Shown: one piece after another, positions 45,349 to 57,328 of the stretch
Numbering within the stretch: the stretch's first letter is position 1
Layout of the letters: every line of letters starts with the position of its first letter
DNA from: Endothia cerciana
Lineage: Eukaryota > Ascomycota > Sordariomycetes > Diaporthales > Cryphonectriaceae
Assembly (NCBI GenBank): GCA_026119935.1
Contig: JALRMH010000024.1
Span: 62,001 to 126,000 of the forward strand
Direction: 5' to 3'
Length of the DNA stretch: 64,000 nucleotides
Translations under genes and position numbers: made by a program
The notes under the pieces: generated by a model
Seen by the model: only the letters and a program-made list of their open reading frames with translations
The model's database searches: none
What the model was told of the DNA's origin: nothing

Positions 45349-46864
45349 TATGAATCATTCAGGGACGAGACATCGGCCTGGCCTGGCGATACGGAGGGCG
45401 ACGGAGGAGGGAGGATGAAGGAAGGAAAGAAAAGAAAGAAAGACAGACAGACGCTCGACCAAGAGCGAGGGCGGGAGAACATACGGTAGAGTCGACGCTG
45501 CTTGTGGAGCTCCCCTCGGCCGGCCTCCTCGTCCTTATAGCATAGTATGGCTGTGGTTGCAGGCTTGCCATGGCCGCGTGCGTGTGCCCCGAGTCCGGGC
45601 CAGACTACCCGGATGGGATGACCGAAGCACAACAGCCGGCGTCGTAAGGTACCAACAGGTGCGGGGGCCTTTGCAGGCCGAAGCGATGACGATGACCAAG
45701 GCAGAGGAGGGCAAGAAGGACAGCATGGAGAGAGAACAGCAGTCGTAAGACAGGGAGTGGACTGTCAATGGTTCGGGGACGGTCACCGACGGGCCCGGAA
45801 GTCGTCCAGGGGTGGAGGACGCTGGATGGCCCAGGGACACGAGGCAGCCGAGGAGTAGGACGGGCGATGGACGGGATGGCGAAGAATTGCGGTGGTCGGC
45901 TGCGCTGACCGAACGAAGGAGAGAGTGTACAGTACCGCACGGGTACGGTACATGTCGTCTGGAGGAGGAGATGGTGAGCTTTTGGTGTAGAGGTTTGGGA
46001 AGGAGGTTTGTGCTGGCTCGCTCGCCAGCAGACGGCCGCAGGCACAAGCAAGCTGGGCAAGGTCGGTCGGCCGCTCCCCAGCTTGCTTGCTGTGCGGGCC
46101 CTGCCCTGGCGAACCACCGGCAGCGGGCAGCACGCACCCTCCAGGGGGGCCGGGGGCCCTGGAAACCACTGGGGGCGCTAAACCCCTTCCAACACCGAAG
46201 GGTCTCGCACGTCTACAGTGCCCCCCCCCCCCGGTGCCCCCCCGGTGCCCCCCCAGGGTACATCCACCCAGCACCACAGCCCGCTGCCAGGCCTAGGTAG
46301 CCCAGTGAAGGAACTCCCTGCAGGCCTCGTGTGCGAACCTGACCACACCTGCCCACCCCCTCGTCCCCCCTCGGTGAGCCTTCTGGCAGTCGGTGCGCCC
46401 ATCTCATCCACCCCCACCACCTGACAGCCCGAGAGACAGCCTGACGGCCTTGACAGCAAGCGCAGACACACGCCACCCGTCTGTAGGGCTGTGCCAGAAC
46501 TGCCGCCGCCGCCGCCACCGCCTACCAGTAGAAGCCCCCCTGCGGTGCTAACCCGGGCAGCGATCTGGCCTCGATCTGGCCGACCGACGGTGCCTTCGTT
46601 GGGCTGACCGGGCTGGGCGAGACGCGAGGAGGCACGTGGGAGGTTACTGTCGTCGCAACGCGAGGTTGCATCCATAATATATCCCACCGAAGGTGTCTAT
46701 TACCGTGTTGGGCGGCGGGGAGGGGACCTCCGCCATCCGGCACAGCTTGCTGCCAGGGACATCAGGAACCTCACTATAGTGCCGCCATACTGACCAACCC
46801 CCCTGGCCAATCCCCCACGTGCTGAGAGTGCCGCCCCGGGCGAGGAACAGGACAACACGACACC
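45349..46864. promoter_or_regulatory. Divergent promoter region, caspase-like fusion / PBN1
   Basis: This 1.5-kb gap lies between two divergent start codons. Overlapping minus-strand frames (45535-46277) are Pro/Ser/Arg-rich with no domain and are not called. A run of CCCCCGGTG-type repeats lies at 46220-46256. Confidence 0.5.
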
Positions 46865-48500
46865 ATGAGGCAGCGCATCACCTTCCTGCACAAGCCGCAG
46901 GATAGCGTCGACCCGGCGGCCCTCAAGGTCCTCGACAGCAGCCTGACCGGCCCGGTGTTGCCCGCCGTGCGGGAGGACCGCGTCACGCTGGCCCTGGACG
47001 AGCTGCCGGACGAGCTGCGCCAGGTCCTGCAGGGCTCCCACGAGCTTCACATACGATGGGCCAGCCCTCACCCGTACGAGACCGTGAGCCCGCTGTTCTC
47101 ACGCCTCTCGCCCGGGCTGCACCTGTTCTACACGCCCCGGCCGGAATCACCCGGCCAGGAGTAGGTCTCCGCTTCCCCTGACCGAGAGAAACCCCCCACG
47201 CTGACGACCACCACCAAACAGCGATGGACGGCTCTGCGGGTCGCTGCAGGAGGCCTTCGGCCCGGGCCTGGGCTGCGGCACGCCCCAGACCTCGTTCACA
47301 ACCCTCCCCAGCGACCGCTTCTCCCACTCCACGGCCTACCAGTTCTACTCGCCCCTCGAGTCCCTCGCGCCCCTCATAGCCTACGCCCACAGCGCGCTCT
47401 GCCCGCCCCCGCCCACCACCACCCCTGAGGCGTCCTCCTGCGCCTCCCGCGTCGACCGCCTCGGCACCGCCAGCAGCCTCGACGTCTCCTACGACACCGT
47501 CAGCCATGCGCTCAAGGTCACCGCGCAGTGGGCCCACCAGGACCAGCCCCTCGTCGTGACCTCGCCGCTCGCCCCCGAGAACCACCGCGTCGAGGTCGGC
47601 GTGCTGACCTCGGACCCCGCGCAGCACGGCGTCGGGCCGCACGAGGTCGGCATGGCCGGCATGCTGACGGTGCTGGGCCAGGACGAGAAGCCCTCCGCGA
47701 CGGCGTTCAAGTTCCCCGCGCGGCACCGGCGCGTCGAGGGCGGCGCGTTCAGCGCGCGGTTCCTGGAGCCCGCGGGGCTCCACCCCACGCTGCAGATCCT
47801 GCTCAGCGGGGACGCCGTCAGCCCCCCGCCCGGCGCGGCGGGCGCCGGCGGCGGGTGCGGCCTCCACGCGCACCTGACCCTGCCGCGGGCCGTCTTCGCG
47901 GACAGGTACCAGCTCTCGGACCCCCTCCTCCTCGCGAGCAGGAACCTCAGCGCCCTGCGCTACACCTCCCGGCCCGTGGACCTCGAGGCGCCGGCCTACG
48001 CCATGGAGCCGTGGGGCTCTGCCGCGCTGCTCGAGCTCTCGCCCCCTCCGCCGCCCCCGCCGGCGGCCCCCGGGCCAGGGCCGGCGTGGACCGCGGAGGT
48101 GCCCCTCCACCTCCGCTACCTGGCCCCCTCGCCCGGCGGGTACAGGGACGTCGAGGTGCCCTACCCGGCCGTCTTCTGGGCCTGCACGTCCGAGGAGGGG
48201 ACCAAGTTCCCCTCGAGCCCGTTCGAGCGGGTCAACCTGGGGTATGACGGGCTGTTCGGGCCGCGCACGGTGTTCTGGCACGTCGACCCGCAGCCCGCCG
48301 TGGCGGGAGGGCGGCTGACGAGCGGCGTCCGGGTACCGGTCCTGGACGTGGACAGGGCCGGCTGGGTCAGTATGGGGACGACGGCCGTGGTGGCGCTTGG
48401 GTTTGGGTGGATTGTGTGGAAGCTTATCCAGGTGTATCTCAGGGCTGGCTACGGGCCTGCCAGGCAGGTGGAGGAGGCGCTGGAGAAGAAGGAGCAGTGA
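46865..48500 (+). CDS. PBN1: PBN1 / PIG-X, subunit of GPI mannosyltransferase I
   Basis: Two exons: 46865-47160 and 47222-48500 (61-bp intron, phase 2), giving 524 residues. The protein starts MRQRITFLHKPQDSVDP, followed by REDRVTLALDELPDELRQVL and SHELHIRWASP, the N-terminal signature of fungal PBN1. The PIG-X domain occupies the C-terminal half, with HLRYLAP, YRDVEVPYPAVFWAC and the final conserved FERVNLGYDGLFG. One transmembrane helix lies near residues 482-502 (TTAVVALGFGWIVWKLIQ), with a short cytosolic Glu/Lys tail. This is the type I ER topology of the family, which stabilises the Gpi14/PIG-M mannosyltransferase. Exon 2 is extremely GC-rich, so long antisense frames (for example 46983-48281) are shadows. 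Confidence is high. Confidence 0.9.
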
Positions 48501-48728
48501 GGGCGCGTCTGGAGCAGTATCTTGATGATGGTGATAGATATCACCCTTCTCTTTTCTCTACATAGGCCCTATCCATCACCCCTAGCAGACCTCTTCCTTT
48601 TGCGCCACAGCAGATGAACGCCCCTACCCCCCCCCCCCGGCCTCAGCGCTGCATCCACGGATGCTATTATAGATCCTCCCCCGGGGCCGCATGGCCCCTT
48701 GTAAGCTCCTGTCCATGGCGGACAATGT

Positions 48729-49953
48729 CTAGAAGGCGAAGACCTGGTCCTCGAGCTTGCTGACCGGGCGGGCCTTCTTGAAGCCGAGGGCCTCGGTGGT
48801 CTTCTTCAGGCCGCTGATCATGGGAGGAGGGCCGCAGAGGAGGATCTTGACATCGTCGGCGGGCTTGGGCAGCCATCGCTATATCCCGCCGTTAGTCTCC
48901 CATCTCCCGCCCGCCCCGGGCCGTGCGCAGGTACATACCGAGATCATGTCGCCGGTGACGTAGCCGACGCCGCCGGTCCACCCCTCCGGCGGCTTGTCCA
49001 GGACGTAGTGGACCCTGAAGCCCTTGTCCTCCTCGGCCAGGGCGTCGAGGTCCTCCTTGAGCAGGATGTCCTGCTTGGTGACGTTGGCGAAGATCAGGTC
49101 GACCTCGGTGCGGTCGCCGGCCCCGCGGCCCCGGATGATGGCCTTGACGACCTGCAGCATGGGGGTGATGCCGGTGCCGCCGGCGATCATGCCGAAGTGC
49201 CGCACCATGTTGGGCGTGTACGCGAAGGCGCCCTTGGGCCCGCGGACGCGGATCGGCTGGCCCACGGACAGCGAGGCGAGGTGCTTGCTGATGTTGCCCG
49301 TCGGGTACGACTTGATCAGCAGGTCGAAGTGGCCCGCTTGCTCGTCGCCGCTGACGGGCGTGTACGACCGCACGATCTCCTTGGCGGTGCCGTCGGGCTG
49401 GGGCAGGACGGCGCCGATCGAGATGTGCTGGCCGATGGGCAGGCCGAGGATGTGGGCCGGGCTGGGGAGCGCGAACCGGTAGCTGTGGGTTGGGGGAGGG
49501 GGGGGAGGAGACAGGGTCAGCAAGGAGAGGGGACAGCCTTTGGGGGGGGGGGGGGTTTGGGGGTTGTCGGGTCTTGAAGGGGCGGGAAGGCTTACATGGC
49601 GGTGTTGTGGGAGAGGATGGTCTTCTCCTTGAGCTCAAACTCCTGGAAGATGTCCGGCTTCAGGGACTTCTTGGGCTCTGTAGGGGGGTTGGGGTCAGTC
49701 GCCTGTCAGCTCGGTGCTGCCTCTGTACCCATCGGCGCTGGCTCGGCCTGCTGGGGATCAGCCACCCTGAGGCAGCAGATGGGGTCGACCTACGAGTCCT
49801 GACGAACTTCAGGGCGCCCAACGCGAGGGCCAGGACGACGGCGTATGGCAGCCATTCCCGCTTGACGATGAAGGTGCCAAAGACGAGCAGCCCGGCGGGG
49901 ATGTAGATCCCATCGATGTATTTCTTCGAGGTCAGAGGCTCCTTGGTCGCCAT
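48729..49953 (-). CDS. CBR1: NADH-cytochrome b5 reductase
   Basis: Four exons: 49953-49794, 49677-49596, 49482-48939 and 48878-48729, giving 311 residues. A hydrophobic segment at about residues 15-50 anchors the protein to the membrane. The spliced core reads PKKSLKPDIFQEFELKEK, then NTAIYRFALP, the FAD-binding RSYTPVSGDEQ, GPKGAFAY, the pyridine-nucleotide motif GGTGITPMLQV and the C-terminal CGPPPM and VFAF end. The first intron sits right after the anchor. Cbr1 passes electrons from NADH to cytochrome b5 for fatty-acid desaturation and sterol synthesis, at the ER and mitochondrial outer membrane. The anchored N-terminus fits Cbr1 better than Mcr1, though the paralogue is not fully excluded. 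Convergent with PBN1 (228 bp). Confidence 0.92.
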
Positions 49954-50603
49954 GGTGCGGGCTCCGTCGGGTGCGGCGCAGGGTTGGGAATTGATGGTGG
50001 ACGGCGCCCGCTGAGCTTCTGGGGGGAGGGGATAGGTCTCGACTCTGGGGCCTCGAGGGCAGCTCTGCGCTCCTTCGGGTGGGAGAAGGGGGGTGGGTGG
50101 TGTCGGTCCTTGAGGTACGGTAGGTGTTGAGGAGCTTGCGGCACAAAAGCCCAGGGTCGTGGACGGGATCGGAGCTTTTGGCGGGGAGCTCGAGCCACTC
50201 GAGGACCCGCGGCCGTATCCGCCGCCTTCTTGTCCTTTTTTCGGCAAGACGGTCTGAACGACCCCGGCCCGGCGTTGCTGCGCACCAGCTGCCGAGGCAG
50301 TACTTATGCTGTTACTGTTAGCGCCAACCGTCTTCCGACAACGTACGCACCCTGGCACCGTCGCTCGCTGCCGCGGACGGGCTGTCACTCGGACTTCACG
50401 GCCACCCTGCATCTTTGAGTCTGCCTGCGGCTGGGCTGACGAGGAATCCCGACCGGGACGTTTGCTCACCAGGCCCTGCCGGCGCTCACAACATCCACTT
50501 CCTCGTTCGGGCCGACGCAAGAACGCCCAGCTCAGCTGAGACACCCCGAAGAGGCCCCAACTCAATATTCCGGTAGTCGTCCCGTCTCTTGCGGCATTTC
50601 AAG
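49954..50603. promoter_or_regulatory. Divergent promoter region, CBR1 / DUF3605 gene
   Basis: A 650-bp gap with the promoters of two divergent genes. No further gene is recognised. Confidence 0.5.
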
Positions 50604-51286
50604 ATGGGCGAGGGTCCCGCGGGGGATGCTCCCTTTCCCCTGACGGAGGTGGACAGATGGGCCCTTTCACAGACGGACGAGGAATTCAAGTATCATGATT
50701 GGGATGAGCTGAGGGATATCATCAGTGGGTGGCATGTATCTCCCGTGACCTGGTCCTCCCCGCCCTGACAGACCCGACAGGCGCAAACAACCTCTCGGTC
50801 TTGAAGCGCAAGCCGTCAGACCTGCGCAGGTACATGAAGTGGACTGCGGCGACCAAGGCTGAATATGGATCCATGACCAGCTATCTCGTGCAGAACCGTC
50901 TACCCAAGGCATGGGGTGGCCTCCCCTTCACTCCGGCCTCCGAGATCCCCTTTGCCAACCCGTCCGACTACCGAGTGCTCAGGAACGACTGGCCCTACGG
51001 TCTCACGCCCGACATCACGCACATTGTCGTCTGGAGCCGGACCCCCATCCCGACGGACCCCGGTACTGGGGACGTTACCCCCGAGAGCAGACAGCTCATC
51101 CGCGACTTCGTGAAGACGTACTTTGCCGACAGGCTAGGGCCCGGTGGCGACGAGCGGGTCATGTGGTTCAAGAACTGGGTGTCCCTCCAGTCGGTGCGTG
51201 CGCTGGAGCACATCCACGTTCTCGTGAAGGATGTTGACCCGTCGGTACTGGAGGGGTGGACCAAGGAGCATGGCTTCCACGGATAG
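50604..51286 (+). CDS. N-acetylglucosamine-induced protein 1 family (DUF3605)
   Basis: Two exons: 50604-50724 and 50772-51286, giving 211 residues. The 47-bp intron (GTGGGT to GACAG) joins A with AC, giving RDIINPTGANNLSVLKRKP. The N-terminus holds FPLTEVDRWALSQTDEEF, and the core has RRYMKWTAATKAEYGSMTSYLVQNRLPKAWG, WPYGLTPDITHIVVWSRTPIP and RVMWFKNWVSLQSVRALEHIHVLV. These are DUF3605 landmarks of the Candida GIG1 family. The biochemical role is unknown. No membrane segment or signal peptide is seen, so it is probably cytosolic. Starting instead at the ATG at 50729 would drop the conserved N-terminus. Convergent with SND2; only 59 bp lie between the stop codons. Confidence 0.88.
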
Positions 51287-51345
51287 TACGGACTAGATCA
51301 TAGACATGCCGTCGGTCGAATGGTACCCCATGAGGCCCGAGACCA

Positions 51346-51834
51346 TCAGGCCGCAGCTCGTCGCTGCTTTCGGTTGCCAGCCGGCGCGGCCTCCTGACCC
51401 CCCTGAGCGCCCTGCATTCCAGCCATCTGCCTCGCCGCCCCGAGCAGTCCGTAACCTTGGTATGCCCCGTATGCCGGGACGGTGGCCCACAGCAGCCAGA
51501 ACCAGTTCCCAAACAGCATGACCAGGACCTGGCAGGCCCACGTGACCCACACGACATCCCACATATACTCGGTCAGGCCCCTAGCCGAGAGGTCCTCGCC
51601 GGACGACCTGAGGGCGCCGGTGGCAGGGTCGGATGTCGGCCGCCCTGCCTTCTCGAGGGTGAACTGGCAGACGAAGCTCGGCAGGGACAGGAGGGAGTAG
51701 GCCAGGAGCGAGCGGGGCCGGAGGAGGAAGTGCCATGCCAGGAAGAGCCCATTGACCACGGCCGCGCCGATGTGTAGGTTGTTCAGGGCCGCGGCGTTGG
51801 ACTTGGCGCGGTCCTTTTTAGCCTTTTGAGCCAT
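51346..51834 (-). CDS. SND2: SRP-independent targeting protein Snd2 / TMEM208
   Basis: A single exon of 162 residues. The Lys-rich start MAQKAKKDRAKSNAAALNNL is typical of the family. Hydrophobic helices follow at about residues 21-40 and 43-60 and a second pair at about 92-130 (WDVVWVTWACQVLVMLFG, then WFWLLWATVPAYGAYQGY). The basic tail GNRKQRRAAA is cytosolic. Snd2 is the multispanning ER component of the SND route, which inserts membrane proteins independently of SRP, and interacts with the translocon. The length matches fungal Snd2. Its start is 1.29 kb from Cdc27, on the opposite strand. Confidence 0.9.
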   Translation of the reverse strand: MAQKAKKDRAKSNAAALNNLHIGAAVVNGLFLAWHFLLRPRSLLAYSLLSLPSFVCQFTLEKAGRPTSDPATGALRSSGEDLSARGLTEYMWDVVWVTWACQVLVMLFGNWFWLLWATVPAYGAYQGYGLLGAARQMAGMQGAQGGQEAAPAGNRKQRRAAA

Positions 51835-53119
51835 GATGTGCCTCGTGGGGAGGGGGTGAGACGGTGAGAAGACCCGATGATATTTTTATGCGATGCGTGC
51901 GTGGGTGTTGTCAGTCGCGTGACTGTATCAGAGCCGGACAAGGTCGACTCGTCTCTGGGCCTCGCTCGCCGGCAGACAAGAGTTGTGTTGTTGTGGGACT
52001 TTGCTGCTGTCTTGTGGGGAAGACGTCATACAGAGGACTGAGGCTGTCGACATGCAAAATTTGGGGGCTGAGGCGTACCTCTGTCCTTACTGTGGCGCCA
52101 CAGCGTGCGTGGGTGCGTGGTACAACAGTAATCCGTAAATCGGATGGCGGGGAATGGGGGCTAGTATTAATATGTTAGTAGCGGCTTAACGCCGCCGCAA
52201 GGTTCCAGGCAGGGTGGCAGGGACAGGGCAGGTGGTGCCTGGTGTGCCGGGGGGGCCGGGGGGGGGGGGGGCGGACCCAGCGGTTGCTCCAGCGGCAGAA
52301 ACGCCCCAATCGCTTCCTCTTGCAGACGGGGTCAAAACATCAAACTGGAGTTCACGTTCGACACTCCAACACACGAGACCTCACCTCTCCTGCCTGTCAC
52401 CGTCGCTCCTGCGATCCTCTTCTCACCTTCCACGAGGCATTCGATTGCTTTGTGTGGCCGGGCTGTTTACCCTTGCTTGTGCTGCCTCTAATATTCAGTG
52501 TGAGCTGGATTACCGGGCTCCCCGTCTGCTCCTTCCCGACTGCCTGAAGCCTCTAAACGACCAACGACATCATCCTTTTTCGCGCACTTTTCTGCTACCA
52601 TACTAAAGCCCACCGGCGTACGGTGCTCCGGGTGGTACTGGGGCTCCGTACGATCAGTCTTCAACAACATATCTGGACCAGTACGGCGAGCTTCTGAACA
52701 ACACGGCACGGCGCGGGTTGCAATCTCTCTCTCCAGGGCGGCGAGCCTAGTCTCCTCGTCATCCAGTCCTGGTCTCTCTTTGAGGCACCCAAACATCCAC
52801 AACCCAGGTTCCGTTCTCATCATCTGGCTTCCAGGCTGTTGACAACACGCCTACTTTGTGTTGCCAATTCTTAATACTCTTGCATTCTACCCAGGCGCGG
52901 CGCGATCATCATCTGCATGCATCACGACATTCAACCACCACCCATCTGATCCACGACCAAATTCGAAGGTGCCTGGTCGTCGGCTACCCGACGTCTTGAC
53001 CGCCTCGCCTGACCCTTGCACGCGGGCTGACCCTCCTGAACTCCGTCGACAACCAGGTCCGGGATACCTCATGGACCGACGGCACCGGTGACACACCTAT
53101 TGTTGTCTGGGCCAGGCCG
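51835..53119. promoter_or_regulatory. Divergent promoter region, SND2 / CDC27
   Basis: A gap of 1285 bp with the two promoters and a G run at 52250-52271. Frames inside it are short and unrecognised; no RNA gene is seen. Confidence 0.5.
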
Positions 53120-55655
53120 ATGCTGAGCATTGACAATATGGCGCCCCTCGTTGCTGTGTCCAACGAGATCCTACAACAAGCTGTATACTACCACCTCGAC
53201 AACAATTCCCTCGAGAATGCCCTCTTCTTCGCCGAGAGACTAGGCGCCCAGGATAAGACCACCGAGGCTGCCTTTCTCTCGGCTCTCTGCCATTTTCGGC
53301 TGGGCGACGACCGAACCGCATACCATATCAGCAAGGCTGCCGGCTATAGAGGAATTCACCTGGGCTGCTCATACGTCTTTGCGCAAGCATCCCTGCGGTT
53401 GGGGTTATGGAAGGATGGGGTCACGGCCCTGGAAAAATCAAGAGGACTCTGGTCTCCGAGAAACAACATTGGGAAGCATACGGCTGGGCTGAGAGTGCCG
53501 CACCCGGACTCTTCGGCGTGCAGCTGTTTGCTGGGGAGGTTGTATCGTGGCTACGACGACAAAAAGAAGGCCGTTGCTTGCTTTGAGGAGTCGCTCAAGG
53601 CAAATCCTTTCATGTGGGACGCCTTCACCTCATTATGCGACATGGGTGTCACGGTCCGCGTCCCGAACATCTTCAAGAGCAATGAAACGCTTGTCAAAAA
53701 CTTCGATCAGGTGGCGAGTGGCTCGTCCGGTGACCACAAGGAGCCCCCCTTGAACACCCTCGAACCTCTTCACGTGCCGAAGAAATCGTCTCGGCCAGCT
53801 GCCCAGGAAGCTGCAGATCCGTTCGAGCCACCACGAATGGTGGCACCTAATGACATTGCCTCCTTCAGCAACCTACAAGACGATGGAAGTGATTTCATGT
53901 CTAAGATCGTTGCTGCTAGGTCGCGAATTGGCAATACTGCCGGGCCACCACCGAATCCAGAGGGCATGGAGACGCCAACAGGTTATGGATTCAGTGCTGA
54001 TGCCCAGGCAACACGGGCGGCAACGGGCCCTGAGCCACCTCATGCACCGATGCGAAGGACAAGACCGCCACCAACTATCGATCAAGAGGCACCGCCTCGG
54101 GTAGCCTACAAACTGCAGTCCAAGAGAAGAAATCAGGCTCAGGATGTAGCAGAAGTGCCGTCCGACCCGACAACATCACTCCTCAAACCTTCGTCTATAA
54201 CGGAACGAAAGCGGACTGTATCTGGGCAGCCGGTGCATTCGAGACCGATGCATGCAGACGAACAGGGAGCTCCCCAACGCAGGAGTGCGAGGTTAAACGT
54301 TTTCAATCAGTCCAACACGAACAACCAGCCCAGCACGAAGACGAAACCTGGTGCGCCTCCTGTCGGTGCGACTGCTGGGCGGGAACTGAAGAGGGCTAGG
54401 GCGCCCATCTCAAATCGTTTCGTCAGACCGAACGCGAGCGTCGGTCGTGTGGTTAGTGGCAACAGACGAGGCACCGAGGATGTGGCGAACATGGACGTTG
54501 ACCGTCCGGAAGGACCGACAGCAAAAGCGCCCGTGGCGACGCAGCGTATGCCGCAGAAACCGCCGGATCCGGAGCCTGCCGGGACGGAGGAGGCGCTGAA
54601 GCTGATCCTCGACCTGTTAAGGCGATACGGCTACGGGTACCAACAGCTCTCGCAGTTCAACTGCCAGGATGCGCTCCAGTCATTCAGTACGCTTCCTCGG
54701 CAGCATCAAGACACGCCGTGGGTACTAGCGCAGATGGGTCGGGCTCAGTACGAACAGGCAGCATACCCGGAGGCAGAGAGGTTCTTTAGGCGTTTGAGGA
54801 TAATGTCCCCAACCCGCATGCAAGACATGGAGGTATACTCGACCATCCTTTGGCACCTCAAGCGAGAGACAGACCTGTCGTTCCTGGCCCACGAGCTCAT
54901 TGACTCGGCATGGCTGTCACCCGAGGCATGGTGTGCGCTCGGAAATGCATGGTCCTTGGCGAAGGACCACGAGCAGGCCCTGCGATGTTTCAAGCGAGCG
55001 ACCCAGCTCGATCCTAAATTCGCGTACGCTTATACGCTTCAAGGCCATGAGCACATGGCCAATGAAGAATACGACAAGGCCCTCACGGCTTTTCGGCTTT
55101 CAATCTCGGCAGACCGGCGTCACTACAATGCCTACTACGGCATCGGTATGGTGTACGAGAAGCTCGGAAACTATGACAAGGCCTACATCCACTTTCAGGC
55201 TGCCTCTCAGATTCATCCCACCAACGCCGTTCTCATATGCTGTATCGGCACGGTCTTGGAGAAGCAGAAACAGGTCAAGCAAGCATTGGCATTCTTTAGC
55301 AAAGCAACCGAATTGGCTCCCCGTGCTGCCCAGGCCAGATTCAGGAAGGCCCGCGCCCTACTGGCTGTTGGTCATCTGCCCAAGGCTCAGAGTGAGCTTC
55401 TCATCCTAAAGGATCTGGCCCCAGACGACGCCCGTGTACACTTCCTTCTTGGTAAGCTATACAAGGCGCAGAACGACAAGAGCCAGGCTGTGCGGCATTT
55501 CACTCAGGCTCTGAGTCTTGACCCCAAGGTAAGCCATGGTCTACAACAACTGTTCATGGCAGAGCTAACGCTGATTGCAGGCGAGCCAGCAGATCAAGGA
55601 AGCGATTGAGAGCCTGGAGGATGATGACGGGCTCGACGACTCGATGATACAATAA
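53120..55655 (+). CDS. CDC27: Anaphase-promoting complex subunit Cdc27 (APC3 / BimA / Nuc2)
   Basis: Two exons: 53120-55528 and 55581-55655, giving 827 residues; a second in-frame ATG at 53138 (MAPLVAVSNEILQQ) may be the true start. The N-terminal TPR block begins LQQAVYYHLDNNSLENALFFAERL and includes LLGRLYRGYDDKKKAVACFEESLKANPFMWDAF. A long, poorly conserved Pro/Ser/Arg-rich linker (about residues 205-480) follows. The C-terminal block has at least seven TPRs, with EAWCALGNAWSLAKDHEQAL, YTLQGHEHMANEEYDKAL and YYGIGMVYEKLGNYDKA. The small last exon supplies an acidic tail ending DDSMIQ. Cdc27 scaffolds the APC/C ubiquitin ligase and binds the IR tail of Cdc20/Cdh1. It is essential for mitotic exit in fungi. 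Confidence 0.95.
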
Positions 55656-56244
55656 TGGGTGAAAGCTGCGCAAACGGGCGTTCCGCGGTCTTGCTTGTCA
55701 CTGCGGACGAGACCAGCATGAGCACAACGGGGACGACGACTTACGAGAGTTTGGCGCTACGCATCAACGCTCGCCTTGCCTTGTTGCCGAGTGTGGCGTG
55801 CGTCTGAGTGGGACGAGCAAGCATGGGCATGGAGCATGGGTGGGACCAACATGAGGCATGGCACAGGCGTTTAGAGCAATTGGGGCAGCGAACAAAACGC
55901 AGATGATGCAGGTAGGAATCGTCGCACAGCGATCTCCTAGGTCGGAACTCCTGTGGTTTCTTTTTGGGCGTCGAGAGGTAGGTAAACGGATCCATGGTGT
56001 TGCATGGTGTATCGACGACCCCTCCTGCCCTCTTCTACTGTGTATAGGTAGTACTTCAGCATTGCATCGAGATGGAATGTGCGGTGCGTACATTCATATC
56101 AGTGATGAATGAATTGGTGATACCCGTATTTACAAGGTGCAACTTCATCGCGCTGAGCCCCCTCGCCTCGCCACCGCTCGTCACGCTACTAGTCGTGAAG
56201 TGATTTACAAGAACAAGCCGTCCGCATATGCTCACGTCCCCTCA
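55656..56244. other. Convergent intergenic region, CDC27 / peroxiredoxin-like gene
   Basis: This is the 3'-flanking DNA of two convergent genes. No coding or RNA feature is recognised. Confidence 0.5.
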
Positions 56245-56923
56245 TCACGACGACGTCTCTGTGGGCACCTCCATGAACGCTCTCAGCGCCGCATCCAGAT
56301 CCGGAATTTCACTCGCCGTCTTCGCGACACTGACCCACCTCACCCTACCCCCTCTATCCACGGCGAAAGCACCGCCAGTCTGCCACCGCGTCCCGCTCTC
56401 GGTGGTCCGGTTCCAGATCCCCTCGCTCTTGCCCAGCTGCACCGCGTTGTATATACTCATGGGCCCCACCGCGTGCCAGTACGAGCTCAGGCCCAGGCCC
56501 CACGCCGCGTAGACCTCGCGGTCTTCGTCGACGACCACCTCGGTCTCCCACTCCCCGCCGACCTCAGGGATCCATTTCTCGGTGGCCTCCTGGCTGGAGT
56601 GGGAGACGGCTATGCAGGCTATGCGGCCGGCGTGGGTGTTGGAGAAGGCGACGAGGTTGCGGAAGGCCTTTTCTGCGACTGCGTGGAGGGTACACCCTGT
56701 CAGCCGGGCAGTCAAAGCCAAAGCGGGGGGGGGGGGGGGCCTTACATGGACAGCCACAGTGTCTCAGGAAGACGATGACCGTGGGCTTGTCGAGGGGCAG
56801 CTTGAGCTTCTCGTGTTCCGGGGCGGGCTCGCCTACTCTCGGAACGGGGGCGACCTCTTTGGGGGAAGGGGACTTGAAGGACTGTATCTCTTTGAAGAAG
56901 TGATCCTTTAGTTCTGCAGCCAT
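56245..56923 (-). CDS. Peroxiredoxin-like (AhpC/TSA_2) family protein
   Basis: Two exons: 56923-56746 and 56678-56245, giving 203 residues. The thioredoxin-like fold shows PTVIVFLRHCGCPFAEKAF at about residues 47-65; splicing T to TC at the intron restores the F in GCPFAEK. The peroxidatic-type Cys is the first Cys of RHCGCP. The C-terminal half has SYWHAVGP and GTRWQTGGAFAVDRGGRVRWVSVA, typical of the fungal AhpC-TSA_2 group. The family is related to animal PRXL2 proteins; substrate and reductant are not established. No signal peptide is seen, so it is probably cytosolic. A run of about 14 G in the intron next to the donor (56726-56739) could affect splicing or sequencing. Divergent from DML1 (405 bp). 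Confidence 0.85.
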
Positions 56924-57328
56924 ACTGCAACGACGCCGGAGAAAAGTTGTGTATGGGGGTTGACAGGCTCGGGGGGGAGGGGTTGAGAGTTGGCAAAGTG
57001 TACGGCTTGATCGCCTGGGGATATAAATCGTCCCACGTCGACCACGAGTCGGCGTGGTGAGTTGGACGTGCATGAACCTCGAAAGCTTGAGGTTCCCCAC
57101 AGTTCCCATCCCATGAGATAAGATCCAAGCTCATCCCTGTATGCAGCGTCATCCCGTCGGCTTCTCCCGCAGTCTCGCATGCGTAGTAATTCTGTGCAAC
57201 GACAAGCATCTTTGCATCAGAAGGGTTGGTGCTTATTTGCACTTTCGTCACGTCACTCGCTCGTGCTCAAGCGTCGCGAAGAAGTCGTCTCATATAAGCC
57301 GGCAACATCGGGTGCCGTAGGTCTCAAT
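56924..57328. promoter_or_regulatory. Divergent promoter region, peroxiredoxin-like gene / DML1
   Basis: A 405-bp gap between divergent start codons; it must hold both promoters. No further feature is supported. Confidence 0.5.

Noticed and set aside
45535..46277. Overlapping Pro/Ser/Arg-rich frames upstream of the caspase-like gene
   Set aside because: Three frames are open at once through the same DNA, a sign of base composition rather than coding.
46983..48281. 432-codon frame antisense to PBN1
   Set aside because: It is a shadow caused by the extreme third-position GC of PBN1; it is Arg/Gly/Val-rich with no domain.
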